A DNA stretch of 64,000 nucleotides from positions 1 through 64,000 of the forward strand of contig NZ_JADNOP010000019.1 of assembly GCF_015557635.1 (NCBI RefSeq), given 5' to 3'. The position numbers and the translations under genes are program-made. The notes beneath the pieces are model-generated. The model saw only the letters and a list, made by a program, of their open reading frames with translations, did no database searches and was not told the DNA's origin. This DNA comes from Fusicatenibacter saccharivorans. GTDB lineage: Bacteria > Bacillota > Clostridia > Lachnospirales > Lachnospiraceae. Below, in pieces: positions 59,189-64,000 of this stretch (position 1 is its first letter; each line of letters opens with the position of its first letter).

Positions 59189-60508
59189 TTACCTCTTTGT
59201 CTTTTCATCCTCTGCCCGGATTTGTGCATCTGCCTGCCGAAGAAGTGTTCCGATGGCTTCGATCACGTTGACGGTCACTCCGTTTCCAGCCTGCTTATAC
59301 AACTGACTGTCGGAAGTATTCTGTTCGATACGGTCAATCTGCCAGTCATAAAAGCCTTGCAGTCTCAGACATTCCCTTGGCACCAGTTTTCGGATTCTGC
59401 CCCGATAGGCAACTCCATGGCGGTCTGTGGCAGTAATGGTGAACATCGGTTCTTCCGGTTCCTTCATCCTTCGGCCATTCTGCCGGGTTTCTTCCCTTCC
59501 CGGGGTCAGCACTGCCCTGGCGCCTTCCTCTTTTAAGACACCGGAACATTCCCCTTTGTGATTATGGATGCCGGACTGTCTGGTATTCAGACATCTGCAA
59601 TGCTCTGTGACAAGAGGCGGAGGAGACAGATCCACAAAATGCAGTGTCCCCTGCTGGATTCCGGTGGTCAGGGTATGGGCAATCTGATGCCCCACACGCC
59701 CTCTTCTGGTATTCATGCCTGCATATCCCAGGTCAATGCTGTCTCCCGTATATGCCATCTTATAACCCTGCTTGGTATTCTCTTTGATAGGCACACCAAC
59801 CTCATATAATCCGGTTTTTCCACCAACGCCTCCTGCTCCGGAAGTCAGGGTACAACTTAATCCTTCGGCTTTGTAAATCCGTTCCCCCTGTCTGCCCGTC
59901 TGGACTTGAACAAGAGGCGTTCCATTTGCTGTTGGGAAAGGTAATATTTTTCCGGCACATCTTCGATCAAGATATCCGACAAGATACACCCGTTTTCTGG
60001 ATTGGGGGACTCCAAAATCCTTGCTGTTAAGCACTTTCCATTCCACACCGTACCCCAGCTCAGATAACGTACTGAGGATGGTGTGAAACGTCCTGCCTTT
60101 GTCATGCGAAAGCAGTCCGGGAACATTTTCAAGGATGAAATACGCAGGTCGCTTGTCTGCAACCAGTCTGGCAATCTCGAAGAACAAAGTTCCTCTGGCA
60201 TCTGCAAATCCTCCCCGCTTTCCGGCGATAGAGAATGCCTGGCAAGGAAATCCTGCACACAAAAGATCAAAGTCTGGCATTCGGTCTGTTTCGATTGTTC
60301 TTGCGTCATTACAAAACCACTCCCCTTCTGTGTCGAACAGCAATCGGTAGTTCTTATCCGCATAAGCATCCACCTCGCAGTGCCCCACACAGGTAAAACC
60401 GCCTGCACGTCTTAACCCTTCCCGGAATCCCCCGATCCCGCTGAATAAATCAAAAAATCGAATGGTTGCGGCTATCAACCTCCTTTGCTGAGAAAAAGCA
60501 GGCGGCAT
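59189..60508 (-). CDS. C5-cytosine DNA methyltransferase (Dcm type)
   Basis: A 439-residue methylase. SAM motif FFDLFSGIGGFREG, catalytic Pro-Cys in LLCAGFPCQAFSIAGKRGG, ENV motif YFILENVPGLL, QSRKRVYLVGY, a long target-recognition region (about 230-370) and motif X YKQAGNGVTVNV. No endonuclease gene is adjacent. A strong AAAGGAGG lies at about 60481-60488 but no canonical in-frame start follows it at normal spacing; the ATG at 60508 lies upstream within a terminator hairpin. The true start may be TTG or a non-standard codon nearby. Confidence 0.9.
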   Translation of the reverse strand: MPPAFSQQRRLIAATIRFFDLFSGIGGFREGLRRAGGFTCVGHCEVDAYADKNYRLLFDTEGEWFCNDARTIETDRMPDFDLLCAGFPCQAFSIAGKRGGFADARGTLFFEIARLVADKRPAYFILENVPGLLSHDKGRTFHTILSTLSELGYGVEWKVLNSKDFGVPQSRKRVYLVGYLDRRCAGKILPFPTANGTPLVQVQTGRQGERIYKAEGLSCTLTSGAGGVGGKTGLYEVGVPIKENTKQGYKMAYTGDSIDLGYAGMNTRRGRVGHQIAHTLTTGIQQGTLHFVDLSPPPLVTEHCRCLNTRQSGIHNHKGECSGVLKEEGARAVLTPGREETRQNGRRMKEPEEPMFTITATDRHGVAYRGRIRKLVPRECLRLQGFYDWQIDRIEQNTSDSQLYKQAGNGVTVNVIEAIGTLLRQADAQIRAEDEKTKR

Positions 60509-60531
60509 GGTTTCTTTTCCACACCGCCTGC
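60493..60531 (-). terminator. Intrinsic terminator between the double-RHH gene and the C5 methylase
   Basis: GCAGGCGG and CCGCCTGC (8 bp) followed by TTTTT on the minus strand, with the annotated ATG of the methylase inside the hairpin. Transcription of the methylase therefore needs read-through or a start beyond it. Confidence 0.8.
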
Positions 60532-60558
60532 AAGTTTTATGGTTCTATTTGTTTGGCA

Positions 60559-61107
60559 TTATGCGATCTCTCCGGTTTCTTCCTCGGATTCTGGCAGTTC
60601 TTCTTCCTCCTCTGCATCTTCGGGAAGTTCTGAATCTGGTTCTCCCTCTTCTAATTGTGCAGATTCCTCGAAGTTCTCATTGTCTGGTTCTTCCTCCGCA
60701 GCTTCCGTCCCTTCGATTCCCTCTTCGGCAATCTCTTCTTCACTGATCTCTTCTGCTTCTTCCAGTCTGTCTGTTTCTACGGTTTCTTCTGGCTGCTCTA
60801 ACTCCTGCCATTTGGCTTCTACCTCTTCCACCGCTTTCTCGATGATGCGGATGATAAAATCTTTCTGTTTGATGCCTTCCTTCGCGACTACCCATTTGAC
60901 TCTCTGGAATAATTCCTCTGTAACCTGTACTGCTAATGTTCTTTTTTCCATGCTCTCTTCTCCTTTGCCTTCCAGTCTGTTAAAGTGTTCTTCAATCACC
61001 TGCCGGATGAATATCTGTGTACTCGTTTCTTTCTCTTCGATCTCGGCTCTTACCTTCTCATGTAATTCCACCGGAATCTTTCCGCATATGTTCTTCATCT
61101 CTGCCAT
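60559..61107 (-). CDS. Tandem ribbon-helix-helix protein with a long acidic tail
   Basis: A 182-residue protein with two short basic/helical modules (MKNICGKIPVELHEKVRAEI and RTLAVQVTEELFQRVKWVVA), each like an RHH or MobC-type DNA-binding fold, followed by about 75 residues that are nearly half Glu/Asp. A fused DNA-binding and DNA-mimic-like acidic tail is unusual. ATG at 61107 follows AAAGGAG; the 61149 start is rejected. A TTGACA box lies at 61185-61190 upstream. Confidence 0.65.
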   Translation of the reverse strand: MAEMKNICGKIPVELHEKVRAEIEEKETSTQIFIRQVIEEHFNRLEGKGEESMEKRTLAVQVTEELFQRVKWVVAKEGIKQKDFIIRIIEKAVEEVEAKWQELEQPEETVETDRLEEAEEISEEEIAEEGIEGTEAAEEEPDNENFEESAQLEEGEPDSELPEDAEEEEELPESEEETGEIA

Positions 61108-61179
61108 CTGCGTTTCTCCTTTCGTTTTGTTATACACAACATACTCCAAAGTTTGAAAGAAAGCTATTCACAATACCCA

Positions 61180-61248
61180 CTAAAGAATCCATGTCAAATG
61201 TATACAAAACCCAAGCAGATCCAACAATGCCATATTTTCTTTGTCCAT
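61180..61248 (-). CDS. Possible 22-codon ORF
   Basis: ATG at 61246-61248 follows GGGGGTGAG and opens MDKENMALLDLLGFCIHLTW, stopping at 61180. Short and unsupported by homology; it may be a leader peptide, with the TTGACA of the next promoter overlapping it. Confidence 0.25.
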   Translation of the reverse strand: MDKENMALLDLLGFCIHLTWIL

Positions 61249-61262
61249 AGGCCTCACCCCCT

Positions 61263-61538
61263 TTACTCCTGCTCCATCTGAAATAAAAAATCCAGCATCT
61301 GATTGGGAATTTCTTCCTTTTCACATGCTGGCATTCGTTCCATACCGCCACTTTTCAGTTCTTCCCGAACAGTCTCCTGAATCAATTTCCGTAAGGTTTC
61401 CCGCTCTTCTTTTTCTAAGATCACATCCACCAGATACTGATTCCTCTGTCCTGCCGGAACTTCCATCAAAAGCCGCCACGCTTTTTCATGCTCCGGGTTC
61501 TTAATGTTTGGGCGAAAGGAAAAGACCGGGCGGCTCAC
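61263..61538 (-). CDS. Probable ParR-like partner of the ParM filament protein
   Basis: A 91-residue protein overlapping the ParM-like gene by 4 bp. N-terminal SFRPNIKNPEHEKAWRLLME and a helical middle (LEKEERETLRKLIQETVREE) fit the small DNA-binding adaptors that follow parM/stbA in partition operons. DNA-binding was not directly recognised; assignment is by position. Start GTG at 61538. Confidence 0.65.
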   Translation of the reverse strand: MSRPVFSFRPNIKNPEHEKAWRLLMEVPAGQRNQYLVDVILEKEERETLRKLIQETVREELKSGGMERMPACEKEEIPNQMLDFLFQMEQE

Positions 61539-62443
61539 AGCGCCCTCATCTGCCCCACAATCCGTTCATATCCGGCTGCGTTTGCATGGATGTCTGTGAG
61601 GTAAATCGGGCGGCACAGGCGGTCCTGGGTACTTACACGGTGCTGAAAAATAGCAGCCCCGCCTCCCATGAAAATGGAAGGAACTGCCCGCAGATCAAAG
61701 CCTGCCTCGGTGATCGCAGACAATATCTTTTCAATGTAAAGCCTGCCCTGTTTCTCGATCAAAGACACCACTTCCGCAGGCATGCTGCAGGACTTCCCCT
61801 GTAAGATGCGCTCAACCTGTGTCTCTGTTATGGACAGCCCGGTGTTTCTGCGCACCTGTTCCAGAATCTCATCCATACAGCGAATGACACCCAGTTCCAG
61901 ACTCCTGCAGGTAGCTGCATTGGGAACAGCGTTATCAAGGCGCATCAAGTCCACCGTCCATCCCCCGATATCCACAAGAAGAACAGAGGGTTCATCTTTT
62001 AAGTATTCCGGGTAAAGAGCCAGAGCCGAGTATCCCTGGGGGAACAGTTTCACATCCTCAATCTGGATTTCATAGCGTTCCCCTTCGTAGAAAAAGCGGA
62101 CAGGCTGTTCCTTCCGAAACAGATATTCCTTAAATTTCTGTTTTTCCCTTCCAAACCCAGCAAGGGGAAGCCCGGCTGCAAGAACAACCTTGGCTGTTCT
62201 CTCTCCTTTTCGTTTTCGGATCTCCTGTGCCAGTGCAGCCAGCGTTAAAAGATAATAATTGTCATTGACAGTCTTATCCTTTACTAAAGTCTGCCGCCCC
62301 GTCCCACACACATAATAAGCGCCTCCATATTGAAGAACATTCTGCATGGTATAAGGTTCATAGGTGTACCGCATCAGCCCTGTTGGGAAACACACCTGCT
62401 TTGTTTTAATAGCATAATATCCGTGGTCGATTCCAATGATCAT
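61535..62443 (-). CDS. parM: ParM/StbA-like plasmid segregation actin
   Basis: A 302-residue actin-like ATPase: IIGIDHGYYAIKT (phosphate 1), LLVDIGGWTVDLMRLDN (phosphate 2), IFMGGGAAIFQHR (adenosine). It would polymerise and push apart copies of the element. Follows a 45-codon ORF and precedes the ParR-like gene. Partition genes imply the excised circle replicates. Confidence 0.88.
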   Translation of the reverse strand: MIIGIDHGYYAIKTKQVCFPTGLMRYTYEPYTMQNVLQYGGAYYVCGTGRQTLVKDKTVNDNYYLLTLAALAQEIRKRKGERTAKVVLAAGLPLAGFGREKQKFKEYLFRKEQPVRFFYEGERYEIQIEDVKLFPQGYSALALYPEYLKDEPSVLLVDIGGWTVDLMRLDNAVPNAATCRSLELGVIRCMDEILEQVRRNTGLSITETQVERILQGKSCSMPAEVVSLIEKQGRLYIEKILSAITEAGFDLRAVPSIFMGGGAAIFQHRVSTQDRLCRPIYLTDIHANAAGYERIVGQMRAL

Positions 62444-62446
62444 CGC

Positions 62447-62584
62447 TTACCACTCCCTTCTTTCTCGTTCTATAAAAATTTCCAGTGAAAGAGCTCCCGG
62501 ACTCGGAGCCATGCTCCTGCAAAGACTTTTTCTTTTCCAGCCTTTTAAGCTTCCTACTCCCGGAAAACTGCCGCTTTCTTTCAT
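62447..62584 (-). CDS. Possible 45-residue protein before parM
   Basis: Starts MKESGSFPGVGSLKGWKRKS and ends ERERREW, with its stop 3 bp before the ParM start codon, suggesting coupling. The ribosome site is weak. No family recognised; it fills the 154-bp gap between the neighbours. Confidence 0.3.
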   Translation of the reverse strand: MKESGSFPGVGSLKGWKRKSLCRSMAPSPGALSLEIFIERERREW

Positions 62585-62597
62585 GAAACTTCTATTT

Positions 62598-63188
62598 TTA
62601 TCTTTCCTGCTGATGTTGCTTCCTTACAGATTTTTGTTTTTCACAACTTCGTACAGGCTGTAATCCTGCAAACAAGGTATCCATAATCCGTTTCATCTCT
62701 TCAAATGATACCTCTTCCGGCATGGTGAACATAATCATCTTTCCATCCACTTGTTTTCTCCCATTTCTTGTATGAAAGTAGGTAAAGGTATTTCCCCAAC
62801 AACCATCTGCTCCCGTATGGAATTCTTTCCATCGATCATCAATTTCCATGATATATCTTGCAGTATCTACCCCGATTTCTTTTTGCTCAATCCGCTGATC
62901 TGCATACATTTTTTCTGCAGCATAAACATCTACATCCTTTCCCGGCGCTAAATAAATTTGTACTGCATTCGTCTGATATACTCCAAAATCATGCATTTCG
63001 TACTGAGACAATACCAGTCTGGCCTCATAAGACCTAGGCGGTATATAATCGACCACCAGTTTCTTTAATCGCTCTGGCGGTTCTGTTTCAAAATAATAAG
63101 GATCGCCTGCCACAATCCGCCTCGGACACTTTACACGGAAAAGTTCCCTGCGTAGTAACTTTGGTTCTAACTGTTTTTCTTTTTCCAT
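62598..63188 (-). CDS. Hypothetical ICE protein
   Basis: A 196-residue soluble protein of unknown family. Features include FRVKCPRRIVAGDPYYFETE, SYEARLVLSQYEMHDFGVYQ and a hydrophilic Lys/Gln/Arg-rich end. The beta-rich pattern with GDPYYFE recalls DUF4241-like proteins, but this is weak. ATG at 63188 follows AGGATG. Confidence 0.6.
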   Translation of the reverse strand: MEKEKQLEPKLLRRELFRVKCPRRIVAGDPYYFETEPPERLKKLVVDYIPPRSYEARLVLSQYEMHDFGVYQTNAVQIYLAPGKDVDVYAAEKMYADQRIEQKEIGVDTARYIMEIDDRWKEFHTGADGCWGNTFTYFHTRNGRKQVDGKMIMFTMPEEVSFEEMKRIMDTLFAGLQPVRSCEKQKSVRKQHQQER

Positions 63189-63221
63189 TTATTTCATCCT
63201 TTCTTTCAGCTTTTTCCTGCC

Positions 63222-63533
63222 CTAGTCGTAGAAACATGTCTGGGCAGGGAGATAGTGAAGTGTTCCTTCCACCACAAGCGCCTGCTTTTGAAAGCGCAGG
63301 ACTCCCTGATTTTGCAGGTCAACCAGTTCACGATAGGCTTCCTTGGTCAAAAAATAGCGATGATACTCTCCCTTTTCCTCGAACCCTTCCTTTTGCTCTA
63401 ACACCAAAAACTCCACCATATATCGAGTGTCCGGTGCAAAACGTTTCTCACACAGGATGTCATCCCCCTTCACTGCCTTCACACCTTCCGATTCCCTGGC
63501 GACTGCCAGTAATTCATGGATACTGATACTCAC
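63222..63533 (-). CDS. Small hypothetical ICE protein
   Basis: About 103 residues: SISIHELLAVARESEGVKAV, YMVEFLVLEQKEGFEEKGEY and YRELVDLQNQGVLRF. No domain recognised. GTG at 63533 is chosen because the frame start at 63545 overlaps GGGAGG. Confidence 0.6.
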   Translation of the reverse strand: MSISIHELLAVARESEGVKAVKGDDILCEKRFAPDTRYMVEFLVLEQKEGFEEKGEYHRYFLTKEAYRELVDLQNQGVLRFQKQALVVEGTLHYLPAQTCFYD

Positions 63534-63577
63534 GTTTCCTATCACCTCCCTTCGAAGTCTTTTTCAAATTTTCTGCG

Positions 63578-63610
63578 AAAAAAAGACAGGCACCTACACG
63601 ATGTCTGTCT
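63578..63610 (-). terminator. Intrinsic terminator overlapping the end of the first ICE ORF
   Basis: GACAGACAT and GTGCCTGTC (one mismatch) followed by seven T on the minus strand. It includes the last codons of the 58-residue ORF and lies before the next gene, so leftward transcription of the transfer module is potentially attenuated here. Confidence 0.75.
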
Positions 63611-63770
63611 CTGTGGGATCTTCCATCCCTTTTTCCTGATACTGTTGTTTTATGATCTGTTCCAGCTGTTTTCGAATTTCCTTATCCGGTACCTGGATGC
63701 AAAACCCCTGAAGCCAGCGGTCATGCAGATGCTCATCTGCTTCTGTTACATCCCAAGATATAATGCTCAT
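63594..63770 (-). CDS. 58-residue protein, first ORF of the transfer module
   Basis: Starts MSIISWDVTEADEHLHDRWL and ends QQYQEKGMEDPTETDIV. Rather acidic and helical, no family recognised. No clear Shine-Dalgarno site precedes the ATG at 63770. Its stop sits inside the terminator at 63578-63610, so it may be a short leader-type gene of the transfer operon. Confidence 0.5.
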   Translation of the reverse strand: MSIISWDVTEADEHLHDRWLQGFCIQVPDKEIRKQLEQIIKQQYQEKGMEDPTETDIV

Positions 63771-63828
63771 GTGCGATAAAGTAACATGATAACTGAATTG
63801 ATAGTCAGTCCCATTCCGTAAAATGCAA

Positions 63829-63848
63829 GTTTCCGAAATGTTTCCGAA
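63829..63848. repeat. Direct repeat GTTTCCGAA with 11-bp period
   Basis: GTTTCCGAA at 63829-63837 and 63840-63848. It lies between the last ICE gene and the FMN promoter, either an operator or part of the element end (core site not proven). Confidence 0.5.
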
Positions 63849-63862
63849 CTTTCTTCAGCCCA

Positions 63863-63891
63863 TTGCTACAAAAAGCAGGAAATGTTATAAT
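63863..63891 (+). promoter_or_regulatory. Sigma-70 promoter of the FMN-riboswitch transcript
   Basis: TTGCTA (63863-63868), 17-bp spacer, TATAAT (63886-63891) on the plus strand, about 26 bp before the riboswitch. Confidence 0.85.
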
Positions 63892-63916
63892 TCAAAACGA
63901 ACAACTGAATAAAAGT

Positions 63917-64000
63917 GTCTTCGGGGCAGGGTGAAATTCCCGATTGGCGGTAAAGTCCGCGAGCGTAAAACGCACGATTTGGTGTAATTCCAAAACCAAC
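63917..64000 (+). promoter_or_regulatory. FMN riboswitch (RFN element), cut by the window end
   Basis: TCGGGGCAGGGTGAAATTCC, GATTGGCGGTAAAGTCCGCG and TTGGTGTAATTCCAAAACCA are the conserved P2-J3 and P5-P6 segments of the flavin mononucleotide riboswitch. The last part of the aptamer, the expression platform and the regulated riboflavin synthesis or transport gene lie beyond the window. Marks non-ICE chromosomal DNA. Confidence 0.97.

Larger units (their letters stand above)
45..63770 (-). mobile_element. Composite integrative and conjugative element, Tn916/Tn1549-like integration end
   Basis: Nearly every gene between these limits is on the minus strand and falls into ICE modules: integrase and excisionase at the left, accessory cargo in the middle (2.6-32.4 kb), conjugation, mobilization and maintenance genes at the right (32.5-63.8 kb). 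The order transfer module, cargo, xis, int is that of Tn1549-type elements. Limits are inferred: no attL/attR pair was recognised, the left end is damaged (truncated integrase) and the right limit is set only by the last minus-strand ORF before a plus-strand FMN riboswitch. Cargo includes a nested recombinase module, so the region is composite. It could also be two adjacent elements. Confidence 0.6.

Noticed and set aside
58496-59536. 346-residue plus-strand ORF opposite the amidoligase
   Set aside because: Antisense shadow of the amidoligase and methylase genes; low-complexity composition and no ribosome site.

Overview
The window reads as one large, fully minus-strand integrative and conjugative element (ICE) from a low-GC gut Clostridium relative, most plausibly Lachnospiraceae. 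This rests on the Tn916/Tn1549-style integration genes, Gram-positive GGAGG ribosome sites, a class B sortase with an isopeptide adhesin, and a DUF-rich Firmicute conjugation module. Essentially all genes run right to left. At the right edge a plus-strand sigma-70 promoter and an FMN riboswitch (about 63.86-64.0 kb) mark what looks like flanking chromosome upstream of a riboflavin gene outside the window.

Layout, left to right. 0-2.1 kb: integration end, with a tyrosine integrase truncated before its catalytic C-terminus, an excisionase and an ORF7-type sigma-like regulator. 2.1-5.4 kb: a hairpin-rich leader region, an FtsX-type ABC permease and only the last third of its ATPase. 5.4-11.8 kb: a KAP-family P-loop NTPase (possible defence cargo) and a transposition module of three overlapping tyrosine recombinases plus a TnpC-like protein, abutting the 3' end of a dinG-like helicase gene (11.9-13.9 kb). 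14-17 kb: small ORFs, a second sigma-like factor, a response regulator that has lost its phospho-acceptor Asp and a degenerate ABC-ATPase-like protein carrying a 10-G tract. 17-31.4 kb: an antimicrobial-peptide-sensing/resistance type island with two complete two-component systems, three ABC ATPase/permease pairs, a deletion scar of another such operon and a 58-residue ORF. 31.5-32.4 kb: SnoaL-like and MmcQ/YjbR-like genes.

32.5-63.8 kb is the transfer module. It holds a lysozyme/CHAP hydrolase, VirB4, PrgI, VirB6-like and VirB2/Maff2-like proteins, VirD4, PcfB, an ArdC/LtrC-like protein, a MobP relaxase and MobC, with a candidate oriT just upstream. Further on come an adenine/cytosine-N4 DNA methylase, a Toprim primase-like protein, a complete S-adenosylmethionine synthetase, a RelB/RelE toxin-antitoxin pair, a three-part ~200-bp repeat array, a class B sortase overlapping a giant Cna-B adhesin, a GGCT/amidoligase pair, a C5 cytosine methyltransferase and a ParM-type partition pair.

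The most notable new-looking signal is regulatory. Four promoters (near 16.98, 22.73, 26.0 and 31.4 kb) share an identical architecture, ACATTT-N5-ACATTT-N6-(-10 box), so one response regulator probably controls scattered ABC transporters, an interrupted operon and the pseudo-regulator/pseudo-ATPase pair. A second 11-bp-period code (TTGAG) marks the other two-component system, and a third (four TGACAG at exactly 11 bp) precedes the second sigma-like gene. All annotations are by eye; no database search was run.
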